Assembly (NCBI GenBank): GCA_004556975.1
Contig: SFFD01000002.1
Location: forward strand, 1 to 64,000
Source of the DNA: Oscillospiraceae bacterium
GTDB taxonomy: Bacteria > Bacillota > Clostridia > Oscillospirales > Ruminococcaceae
Direction: 5' to 3'
DNA: 64,000 nt
The translations under genes were made by a program, and so were the position numbers. Of the stretch, positions 17,748-24,761 are shown in pieces (positions within the stretch are counted from its first letter, which is position 1; each line of letters starts with the position of its first letter). The notes below the pieces were generated by a model. That model did no database searches. It was given only the letters and a program-made list of their open reading frames with translations, and was not told the origin of the DNA.

Positions 17748-18164
17748 ATGATCAAACTTATACTTGGCCTTAAAGGCTCCGGCAAAACCAAATTCCTTAT
17801 CGACAGCATTGAAGAAGCGGTAAAAACCACCGGCGGCTGCGTGGTAGCAATCGAACGCGGCGACACCCTTCGCTTTGACCTTTCTCACAAGGTTCGCCTT
17901 ATTGACATTGACGAATATGACATTTCTGACTTTAACTCTTTTTATGGCTTCCTTTCCGGCCTTATTGCAGGCAACTATGACATAAGCCACATCTTTGTTG
18001 ACGCCACCTTTAAAATCGGCGGCCGCGACTATGACGCATTTGCAAAAATGACCGACAAGCTTCGCCGCCTTTGCGATGAATTCAATGTAGAGATGACTTT
18101 TGCCGCTTCCTGCGAAAAAGAAGATCTTCCCGAAAGAGTACACAAATACATCGTCGAGAGATAA
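17748..18164 (+). CDS. Small P-loop ATP-binding protein of unknown role
   Basis: The 138-residue product begins MIKLILGLKGSGKTK, a perfect Walker A at residues 7-14. A likely Walker B is HIFVDATFK near residue 84. The fold should be a minimal P-loop kinase or AAA-like domain, and proteins of this size in Clostridia are often labelled as PilT-like or ATP-binding. No zinc ribbon is visible, so it is not thymidine kinase. AGAGGGAG precedes the ATG. It lies 59 bp after pgi and is closed by a terminator. I do not assign a function. Confidence 0.7.
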   Translation: MIKLILGLKGSGKTKFLIDSIEEAVKTTGGCVVAIERGDTLRFDLSHKVRLIDIDEYDISDFNSFYGFLSGLIAGNYDISHIFVDATFKIGGRDYDAFAKMTDKLRRLCDEFNVEMTFAASCEKEDLPERVHKYIVER

Positions 18165-18181
18165 AATTTACAAATGCAAAA

Positions 18182-18211
18182 AAGCGCAGCCTATCCGGGC
18201 TGCGCTTTTTT
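18182..18211 (+). terminator. Intrinsic terminator
   Basis: GCGCAGCC (18184-18191) and GGCTGCGC (18198-18205) surround TATCCG and are followed by TTTTTT. An A-run precedes the stem. Confidence 0.92.
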
Positions 18212-18278
18212 ATGTGCGAAAAGTCATGAAAAAGTGATTACTTCGGGAGAAAACTGGAAAATATTATGATATAATTTA

Positions 18279-18307
18279 TTGACAACGCAAAGGTGCTTTG
18301 TTATAAT
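18279..18307 (+). promoter_or_regulatory. Consensus SigA promoter of the VWA-protein locus
   Basis: TTGACA (18279-18284) and TATAAT (18302-18307) match the consensus exactly with a 17-bp spacer. This is one of only two fully consensus 17-bp promoters I found here, the other being in front of the tRNA. It implies strong expression. Confidence 0.9.
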
Positions 18308-18313
18308 ATATAT

Positions 18314-18524
18314 GTATATATTTTCCTTAAAAGTAATCTATATAGATTATATGAAATTATATGAAAAAATAAAATATAGAGGAAAATTTGTTAAAGCATA
18401 AGCGCGTTTTTAACCTGTAGATTGGAAATTAAGAAAATTAGGATTTATTCCGATGCATTTTTGCTTTTTTTCATAATTTTAAGTCTGCGGTTAAGATAAA
18501 TTTTTTTGGAGAGTGATAAAAGGT
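18314..18524 (+). promoter_or_regulatory. Long AT-rich 5' leader of the VWA-protein mRNA
   Basis: About 210 bases separate the predicted transcript start from the ATG. The leader is very AT-rich with a TATATAGATTATATGAAATTATAT stretch of overlapping short palindromes at about 18340-18363. I see no known riboswitch core. It may hold a protein-binding or stability element. Confidence 0.4.
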
Positions 18525-21500
18525 ATGAAAAAGCTGATTGCAATGCTTCTTGCGGCAATTATGGCAATTTCCGTTCTGCCGGCCGCTGCTTTTGCGGCGA
18601 AAGATAACGGCAGTACAGGCCCCGTTTGGCCGGAGGAAGGCTCCATAAAGCTTGACAAGGACGCAAAAGCGGTTGAGGGCAGGGATAACCTTTGGGAGGT
18701 TACCCTTCGCATTCAGGGAAAAAACTACGGGACTACTTCGGATGTAGTGCTTGTAATTGACAATTCCAACAGCATGTACTCGGAAAAAGGCAACGGTTAT
18801 ACAGAAGACGCAAACAGCCGCATGACAAAAACAAAAATTGCGGCAAAAGCGTTTGTTAACGCCTTGCTTACAGAGGACAGCGCAACAAGAATAGCGCTTG
18901 TTGTATACGGAACGGATGTCCGCAGCTTTACCGGATTTTATGACGCAGACGGAAAGAACGAGTTAATCGACAAGATTAACGCGATAACGGTAGAAGCCGA
19001 CAGCGATAACGGCGGAACGAACCAGCAGGCGGGCATACACAAGGCACAGGAGCTGCTTGATTCTGCCGATTCCACCGGAAGGAACAAAAGCATGGTAATT
19101 CTTTCGGACGGTGCGGCAACTTTCAGCTATCGGTTTGTGGCAACGGCAACATATTCAAATTGCAGCTCATTTTTTGGTTGGTTTTGCCCCAGCGGAGGAA
19201 GCTTCACCGATATAAGCGCAGCCACGCCCGATTATAATACAGTAATTGGTTCCGGCGGTTCTTTTACTATGAACTATAATGCAACCGTTACTGCTACATG
19301 TCCGAAGCACGGCGGCACAACAAGAGAAGATTACGTTTATAATCTTGACGGAACATATACTACATCAAGAGGAACCAACAACGGCGTAGCCACCATCTGG
19401 GAAGCGAACCGGGCAAAAGCCGCAGGAACCACCATCTATTCCGTGGCGCTTCAGGCAGGCACCAACGGCGAAAACACCCTTAAAGCCTGCGCAAGCGACC
19501 CGGCAAGGGGCTATTTTGCCATTGCGGCGAACGAAACCGACGTTGCGGGCAAGCTTACCGAAGCGTTCACCAGCATTGCGGGCAGTATTGCCATCGCGGC
19601 GAAAAACGGCGTGGTCAACGATGCCATGGGCGAAAAAATAGACCTTGCTTTCAGCGGCGGCGCGCCTGTTATCACCACCGATGAAGCTGTTTATAACGCA
19701 GGAAACGCCGATATTTACATCAGCCAGGGAACTGCGACTTGGGATAGCGCCGCACGCAAAATCAACTGGAATGTCGGAGACGTAAGAGAAGGTGATGCGC
19801 CCACGCTGAAATACAAAGTTACCGTAAGAGCGGGATATACCGTTGTGAAGAATGAAACTCTGTTTACCAACGAAAGCGCGGAGTTTAACTATACCGACTA
19901 TAAGGACGAAAAAGTCAAAGGTGAGTTTCCGAAGCCACAGGTAACCGTTGGCGGCGGCAAAATTCTTGTTCACTACTATATGGTCAACGGCGAGGGACAG
20001 CCTATAAACGAAGCGGGCGTCGCGGTTGAAAGCCCGAGCCTTGCAAAGCAGGTTAAAGACGCGGAATATTTTTCTTATAACGGAAGCACCGGTTTAAGCT
20101 ATAATACGCCATATACCGTAAGCAAAGAGGATATTGCGAATTACAGCTATGCCGGAAAATATATTCTTAACGAAGGCAGCCTGACAGAGGGCAATTCCGT
20201 CGAGGTTACTCTTACCGCGGCAAACTCCAACCAGCACGTATGGTTCGCATATACCCAGGAATTTACAGTGGTGCATATCCAGGACGGAAGTGAAACCGGC
20301 AGGGAAAATTACAGCGTTTCGGCAGGGTTTAATATGACCGAGTACGTCACCGCGGGATATCTTTACGGCGGAACTTTCAGCAACGCAGACTGCACCGCCA
20401 TTGCGGACTTTAACGGCGGCAACCCCACCGACTTTATACCCAAAGCAGGCGAAACCTATTACATTTGGGAAGTTGACAAAGCGTATCTTGTGCCGAAAAG
20501 CCTTAGCTGCTGGGAGCACAATGCCGAGGGACTGATTGACGTAATGGGGTTCTATCTTATTGCGCCCATCGACCGCGAGTATTACAGCGAGGTTGGCTTT
20601 ACCGTTAACGGCGTGAAAGTGACGGCAAACCAGATTTCTTCTGAATACAGCAGCGGAAGCGAAACCGTAACGCTTTACGAAAAAGCAGACAGAGCCGTTC
20701 TTTACAGAAAAATCGTCATCAACCGCAAGGACGGCGGAGACGACAGCTATGATATTACAAGCGTTACAGACAAAACTAAAGGCTATCTTGCCTGTTATGG
20801 CGTTGACAAAGCCGGCTACTGGAACGAAGCCGGCGCGGAAATTACTTTTATTCCTTATTGGGTAACCCTTGACGGAGTGGAAGTTACAAACGGAACCGTT
20901 CGCACCTGCAAATATCTCGGAGCAGGTTCCGGAAGCGAAAACAAGCTGATAGGCAAGATTGGTGAAACCGAAACAACGCCGGTAATCAGTTATGAGGGCG
21001 CAGCTTATACAAAAGCGATGGCGGTATTTTCAATGTTCATCGCAGACGGAAGTCCGATAAATTCCGCAGCTCCTGCCGAGCCGGAACAGCCGGAGCAGCC
21101 GGAGCAGCCGGAGCAGCCGGAAGAGCCGGAGCAGCCGGAGCAGCCGGAAGAACCGGAGCAGCCGGAGCAGCCGGAAGAACCGGAGCAGCCGGAACAGCCG
21201 GAACAGCCGGAAGAGCCGGAGCAGCCGGAAGAGCCGGAAGAACCCGGTCATAGCGACGAAATCACCGTCACCGTGCATGACGCGGGCGAAACCTATACCA
21301 TAACCGCCGCAAAAGGCGACCTTCGCGGAAAAATTGAGTATATCGGCGCAGAGGGTAAGCTCTTTGCGGGATGGTACTATGACGAGCGCTGCAAAAAGCC
21401 CGCCGACCTTGCCGATGTTCAGGAAAATATCGACATTTATGCGAAATATGTAAGCGATTCTTACCTTCAGGTAAAGTATATCGAGAATTTCTTCTTCCGC

Positions 21501-21800
21501 AGCCGCAGCGTTTACCTTATTTCCGCCGTTGAGGGAAAAGATTTTGCCGAAACCGGGTTTGTGATAAACGGCGAGACAGTTCCCGCAAGCGGCGGCCGCG
21601 GAGTGAGATATTCCGCTTCTTATCTGTTCGGCGGCGAAATAAACAAAAAAGCGCGCCTTATTGCGGCGGAGTATTCTCTTTACGGCGCAGACGAGGGCAC
21701 AGAGCTTTCGGTAATTCCGTATTGGGTCACAGCAGACGGCACCGTTGTTTACGGAACGGAAAGATGCCTTACCGTCGGCCGTTACGGCATTGAAGAATAA
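18525..21800 (+). CDS. Secreted von Willebrand factor A domain surface protein with PEQ-repeat linker
   Basis: The 1,091-residue product starts with a classic signal peptide (KKLIAMLLAAIMAISVLPAA, cleavage near AFA-A). A VWA domain follows from about residue 75, with the metal-ion-dependent adhesion motif DNSNSMYS (DxSxS) and a later ILSDG. Beta-rich repeats follow in the middle, containing phrases such as TPYTVSKEDIANYSYAGKY, typical of Gram-positive adhesins. Around residues 850-907 there is a Pro/Glu/Gln repeat, then a C-terminal part with FAGWYYDERC, an InlB-repeat-like phrase. There is no LPxTG or membrane tail; the protein ends RCLTVGRYGIEE. How it is retained at the cell is unclear. 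A GTG 12 bp upstream is possible, but the signal peptide fits the ATG. Confidence 0.85.
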   Translation: MKKLIAMLLAAIMAISVLPAAAFAAKDNGSTGPVWPEEGSIKLDKDAKAVEGRDNLWEVTLRIQGKNYGTTSDVVLVIDNSNSMYSEKGNGYTEDANSRMTKTKIAAKAFVNALLTEDSATRIALVVYGTDVRSFTGFYDADGKNELIDKINAITVEADSDNGGTNQQAGIHKAQELLDSADSTGRNKSMVILSDGAATFSYRFVATATYSNCSSFFGWFCPSGGSFTDISAATPDYNTVIGSGGSFTMNYNATVTATCPKHGGTTREDYVYNLDGTYTTSRGTNNGVATIWEANRAKAAGTTIYSVALQAGTNGENTLKACASDPARGYFAIAANETDVAGKLTEAFTSIAGSIAIAAKNGVVNDAMGEKIDLAFSGGAPVITTDEAVYNAGNADIYISQGTATWDSAARKINWNVGDVREGDAPTLKYKVTVRAGYTVVKNETLFTNESAEFNYTDYKDEKVKGEFPKPQVTVGGGKILVHYYMVNGEGQPINEAGVAVESPSLAKQVKDAEYFSYNGSTGLSYNTPYTVSKEDIANYSYAGKYILNEGSLTEGNSVEVTLTAANSNQHVWFAYTQEFTVVHIQDGSETGRENYSVSAGFNMTEYVTAGYLYGGTFSNADCTAIADFNGGNPTDFIPKAGETYYIWEVDKAYLVPKSLSCWEHNAEGLIDVMGFYLIAPIDREYYSEVGFTVNGVKVTANQISSEYSSGSETVTLYEKADRAVLYRKIVINRKDGGDDSYDITSVTDKTKGYLACYGVDKAGYWNEAGAEITFIPYWVTLDGVEVTNGTVRTCKYLGAGSGSENKLIGKIGETETTPVISYEGAAYTKAMAVFSMFIADGSPINSAAPAEPEQPEQPEQPEQPEEPEQPEQPEEPEQPEQPEEPEQPEQPEQPEEPEQPEEPEEPGHSDEITVTVHDAGETYTITAAKGDLRGKIEYIGAEGKLFAGWYYDERCKKPADLADVQENIDIYAKYVSDSYLQVKYIENFFFRSRSVYLISAVEGKDFAETGFVINGETVPASGGRGVRYSASYLFGGEINKKARLIAAEYSLYGADEGTELSVIPYWVTADGTVVYGTERCLTVGRYGIEE
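21075..21245 (+). repeat. In-frame nonanucleotide repeat coding for Pro-Glu-Gln/Glu
   Basis: About 19 copies of a CCGGAGCAG / CCGGAAGAG type 9-mer encode an alternating PEQ/PEE rod between the adhesive part and the C-terminal part of the VWA protein. The number of units could change by slippage without breaking the frame. Confidence 0.85.
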
Positions 21801-21814
21801 GAGGAGAAAAAGAT

Positions 21815-21994
21815 ATGAGTGTATTTAAACCGATGCTTGGCAGCGCACTCGGCCCGCTTGAAAAGGAGATTCTTGACGCTCAAAACAAGCCGAGCGGCTC
21901 GATAATTGAAAGGGTCGGCGACAATCTTAACAAACTGACCCGGCAGGACGGAAGCGTTGTCTATTTTGACGATTTCGGAAATATAGTGGAATAA
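21815..21994 (+). CDS. 59-residue peptide, possible substrate of the downstream kinase-like/PqqD pair
   Basis: The frame begins MSVFKPMLGSALGPLEKEIL and ends with QDGSVVYFDDFGNIVE. It follows the VWA gene by only 14 bp and has GAGGAG 8 bp before the ATG. The N-terminal half is predicted helical and could act as a leader; the C-terminal third is rich in Asp, Gly, Ser, Tyr and Phe. No known precursor family is recognised. It is followed by a hairpin and then by genes for an HPr-kinase-like protein and a PqqD-like protein. That arrangement resembles RiPP loci, in which PqqD-type domains bind leader peptides and lasso clusters carry HPr-kinase-like tailoring enzymes. The precursor role is inference. 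Confidence 0.65.
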   Translation: MSVFKPMLGSALGPLEKEILDAQNKPSGSIIERVGDNLNKLTRQDGSVVYFDDFGNIVE

Positions 21995-22004
21995 AACGAA
22001 GATG

Positions 22005-22029
22005 GCGGCGGAGGGAAAACCTCCGCCGC
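22005..22029 (+). promoter_or_regulatory. Strong hairpin without T-run between peptide and kinase-like gene
   Basis: Perfect 10-bp arms GCGGCGGAGG and CCTCCGCCGC surround GAAAA. No U-tract follows, so it is better read as an mRNA stabiliser or partial attenuator than as a full terminator. It would raise the level of the peptide relative to the enzymes. Confidence 0.7.
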
Positions 22030-22050
22030 GGTTTGCATAAGCGTGACATA

Positions 22051-22779
22051 ATGTACAATATAACAATAAATCTGGGCGGCGTGCCGGTGGAGCTTTCTTT
22101 TGAGCACGCGGATTATTTGAGCAGCTACGACGGCTTTTTGACCGAAGCGGCTTCGGCAGCGCAGGCAAATGTGCCGCCGGAGGAAGTGGCCGCCGCAAGA
22201 AAATTTTATGATGACGGCGCGACGGACGCATACATAGAGGAATGCGAAATAAGCAGGGCGGCGGGTACGGCGCTTTTGCCGTTCGGGCGTGCGGTGTTTC
22301 ACGGCGCCGCGTTTGTCTGGCGGCAAAAGGCATGGATTTTTGCCGCGCCGAGCGGTACGGGCAAAACCACGCAGTACCGCCTTTGGAAGCTGCTTTTCGG
22401 CGACGAAATTCAGATGCTTTGCGGCGACAAACCCGTGATTGAAATTGAGCACGGCGGCACAACCGTTTTTCCGTCACCGTGGAGAGGAAAGGAAAACATG
22501 GGAAACCGCATAACGGCGCCCCTTGGCGGAATTATTATTCTGGAGCAGGAAAAGGAAAACAGCATACGGCGGCTTTTGCCGCGTGAAGCCGCCGGCAGGA
22601 TTTATCTTCAGTTTATGTTTTCAAGAAAGACAAAAGAGCAGCTTTTGGCTGTGTGCTCACTTGAGCACCGGATTTTGAGCACGATTCCGGTATGGCTGCT
22701 TAAAAACCGCGGCGACGAAGCTTCGGCAATGCTTTGCCGTGAAACAATTGAAAAGGAGCTGTACGCAGATGAAATATAA
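22051..22779 (+). CDS. HPr-kinase/PEPCK-like P-loop protein
   Basis: The 242-residue protein shows a Walker A APSGTGKTTQ near residue 100, a GDKPVI segment where HPr kinases have their acidic Walker B region, and SPWRGKENMG, a phrase typical of HPr-kinase-like proteins near RiPP and PqqD genes. It lacks the N-terminal domain of true HprK. I place the start at ATG 22051 (MYNITINLGG), although its ribosome site is poor. It overlaps the PqqD gene by 11 bp, so the two are coupled. It may phosphorylate or otherwise activate the 59-residue peptide, or the surface protein. Carbon catabolite control is less likely given the context. Confidence 0.72.
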   Translation: MYNITINLGGVPVELSFEHADYLSSYDGFLTEAASAAQANVPPEEVAAARKFYDDGATDAYIEECEISRAAGTALLPFGRAVFHGAAFVWRQKAWIFAAPSGTGKTTQYRLWKLLFGDEIQMLCGDKPVIEIEHGGTTVFPSPWRGKENMGNRITAPLGGIIILEQEKENSIRRLLPREAAGRIYLQFMFSRKTKEQLLAVCSLEHRILSTIPVWLLKNRGDEASAMLCRETIEKELYADEI

Positions 22780-23041
22780 CATTCTCGGCGGAGTGGCGCT
22801 TGCCTCCGTATGCGATGAAAATATGCTTGTTGCAACGCAAAAAGCAACGGAAAAAGTGCCCGCGATAAAAAAAGTAAATGAAACGGGCGCATTTGTATGG
22901 CGCATGTTGGAACAGGGAAAAAGCCTTGAGGAAATGGCCGCCGAAGCCACGGTAAAATATGAAATTCCGCCGGAGGAAAGCAGGGCGGGCATACTTGATT
23001 TTATAAAAGAGCTGAAAAGCATGGGGTATATTGCACAATAG
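22769..23041 (+). CDS. PqqD-family peptide-binding (RRE-like) protein
   Basis: The 90-residue product has the PqqD pattern: a short beta start (ILGGVALAS), then VNETGAFVWRMLEQGKSLEEMA and a C-terminal helical pair with ILDFIKELKSMGYI. PqqD-type domains hold the leader of peptide substrates for modification enzymes. AAAAGGAG lies 10 bp before the ATG, inside the kinase-like gene. No radical-SAM, cyclase or protease gene follows, which is unusual. Confidence 0.82.
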   Translation: MKYNILGGVALASVCDENMLVATQKATEKVPAIKKVNETGAFVWRMLEQGKSLEEMAAEATVKYEIPPEESRAGILDFIKELKSMGYIAQ

Positions 23042-23155
23042 CGGCAAAGGCGGCGAAAGACAAGTCATTTTGCACGGTAAAGGCATAAAAGACCGCGCGG
23101 ACGGGAATTTTTTCTGAATTTACTCCATATATTTAAAGGATATGGGGGTGATTGT

Positions 23156-24034
23156 ATGAAAAATGTTGCGGTTATGGGTGCGGGCAATGTTGGAATTTAT
23201 GCGGCAAAGGCGGTGCTTGAGTCAAAGGATATGCGCCTTTGCGGATTTATCAGGCGAAAGGAGGACGCCGTAGAGGGCTTTTGCAACGTGCCGGTTGCAT
23301 CGGCGGCGGAGCGCCTGCCGGTGCGCCCGGACGGAGTGATAATCTGTGTGCCTTCACGAAGAACGGAAGCGGCCGCAAAATATCTTCTTTCGCTTGGAAT
23401 AAACACGGTGGACGCCTGCGACCTTCATGAGGAGCTGCCGCGGATACGGCGCGAGCTGCACGAAGCGGCGCTGCGCGGCGGTGCGGCGGCGGTTACGGGC
23501 GCGGGGTGGGACCCGGGCTTGGATTCGAGCATAAGGGCGCTTTTGGCCTTTGCGCTGCCCTGCGGAGTTACCCACACGCAGTTCGGCCCGGGAATAAGTA
23601 TGGGGCACAGCGCCGCCGTTAAGGCACTTGAGGGAGTTGCCGACGCCGTTTCCGTAACCATTCCCGCGGGCGGAAACAGCCACAGGCGGCGCGTGTACGC
23701 CGCGCTTATACCAAAAGCAGACCCAAAGGCGGTTGAGCACGCAATTTTGCATGACGGATATTTTGAGCACGACAGCACGGAAGTAATTTTTACCGACGAC
23801 CTTTCTCCATATAAAAGCCATGCTCACGGAGTGAAAATCGTGCGGGAAGGCTATGCCCTGGGCGAGGGCGGGCAAAGGCTTGCCTTTGAAATGAGCATAA
23901 ATAACCCCGCGGTTACGGCGCAGATTATGACTGCGGCGCTGCGCGCGGGCTTTGCCCGCAGACCGGGGTGCTATCTTCTGCCGGAATTTTCACCGGCGGA
24001 GCTTTTCGGCAAAGAACCCGGCGGCGTGCTTTAG
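23156..24034 (+). CDS. ddh: meso-Diaminopimelate dehydrogenase
   Basis: Ddh makes meso-diaminopimelate from tetrahydrodipicolinate, ammonia and NADPH in one step, for lysine and peptidoglycan. The 292-residue protein starts with a Rossmann GAGNVGIYA. It has the family segments VTGAGWDPGLDSSIRAL and FGPGISMGHSAAVK, and a C-terminal EMSINNPAVTAQIM. The length is slightly short of the usual 320-330. GGGGTGAT precedes the ATG. It stands alone, followed by a terminator. Confidence 0.93.
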   Translation: MKNVAVMGAGNVGIYAAKAVLESKDMRLCGFIRRKEDAVEGFCNVPVASAAERLPVRPDGVIICVPSRRTEAAAKYLLSLGINTVDACDLHEELPRIRRELHEAALRGGAAAVTGAGWDPGLDSSIRALLAFALPCGVTHTQFGPGISMGHSAAVKALEGVADAVSVTIPAGGNSHRRRVYAALIPKADPKAVEHAILHDGYFEHDSTEVIFTDDLSPYKSHAHGVKIVREGYALGEGGQRLAFEMSINNPAVTAQIMTAALRAGFARRPGCYLLPEFSPAELFGKEPGGVL

Positions 24035-24087
24035 CAGCCACCTTTCGCAAAAAAATTTAAGTACGGGCGCGGCGGAAAACAAAAAAA

Positions 24088-24119
24088 GCTCCGCCTGAAT
24101 TTAAAAAAGGCGGAGCCTT
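24088..24119 (+). terminator. Intrinsic terminator after ddh
   Basis: GCTCCGCC (24088-24095) pairs with GGCGGAGC (24109-24116), with a poly-A stretch before and CTTT after. The T-run is short. Confidence 0.7.
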
Positions 24120-24233
24120 TGCGCCGAAGCACAAAAAAGAAAAGGAAGAAGTTAAAAACGTATTTTTTAAAGCCGGTCTGCCGAAAAAAACGGGTTTTCC
24201 GGCAGACCGAAAAAAAGGAATGGAACCTGCGTT

Positions 24234-24470
24234 TTACTGCGGGCTGTTTTTGTTCTTACGAAAGGCGGCTTCCTGCGCGCAAAGACCGCGAACAAGCTCG
24301 TCAACGGAAATTCCGAAATAGTCGGACATAAGCACCACCACATTCAAATCCGGCTGGCAGACGCCGCGCTCGTATTTGCTGACGGAGGTCTGGGATATGT
24401 TAAGCGCTTCCGCAAGCTGGAATTGTGTTATGCGCTTTTGCTTGCGCAGGCGTTTCAGCATACTGTTCAA
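24234..24470 (-). CDS. Small XRE-family helix-turn-helix regulator
   Basis: The product of about 78 residues is one Cro/CI-type HTH: LKRLRKQKRITQFQLAEALN, then ISQTSVSKYERGVCQPD and a short tail. An upstream GTG sits inside the ribosome site AAGAGGTG, so the start is the TTG at 24470 or the ATG at 24461. It is convergent with ddh and divergent from the EF-G-like gene. The regulator may control its own promoter or that of the GTPase gene; nothing in the sequence shows its target. Confidence 0.85.
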   Translation of the reverse strand: MNSMLKRLRKQKRITQFQLAEALNISQTSVSKYERGVCQPDLNVVVLMSDYFGISVDELVRGLCAQEAAFRKNKNSPQ

Positions 24471-24693
24471 AAATATCACCTCTTGATATGTGACAGCGCG
24501 GCGATGCCGCGGCTGTTAAATTTTTATGTTCCTTAATATTAGTGTCGCTTTTTGCAGAAAGTATTGCAGCTTTTTAAAAATTCTTTTTTGAGCCGGGCAT
24601 AAATAAAAAAGCTTCGTTTAAGCCGTGAAAAATTTAATTTTATGCGTAATAAAGGATTTTTTTCGTGACTGGGAACTTTTTTTATGAATTATA

Positions 24694-24723
24694 TTGCAAA
24701 ACACAGGCTTATTCTGTTATAAT
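24694..24723 (+). promoter_or_regulatory. SigA-type promoter of the EF-G-like gene
   Basis: TTGCAA (24694-24699) and TATAAT (24718-24723) are separated by 18 bp, 38 bp upstream of the start codon. Confidence 0.75.
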
Positions 24724-24761
24724 AGTCGCGTACGACACATTGTGAAAGGGGATTATTTGCT

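Noticed and set aside
22051..22779. True HPr kinase/phosphorylase (hprK)
   Set aside because: The N-terminal domain and the HprK signature around the Walker B region are missing, and the neighbours are a peptide gene and PqqD rather than lgt or rapZ-type genes.
24174..24209. Second terminator after ddh (CGGTCTGCCG / CGGCAGACCG)
   Set aside because: The stem is perfect, but no T-run follows on either strand; it may only be an inverted repeat.
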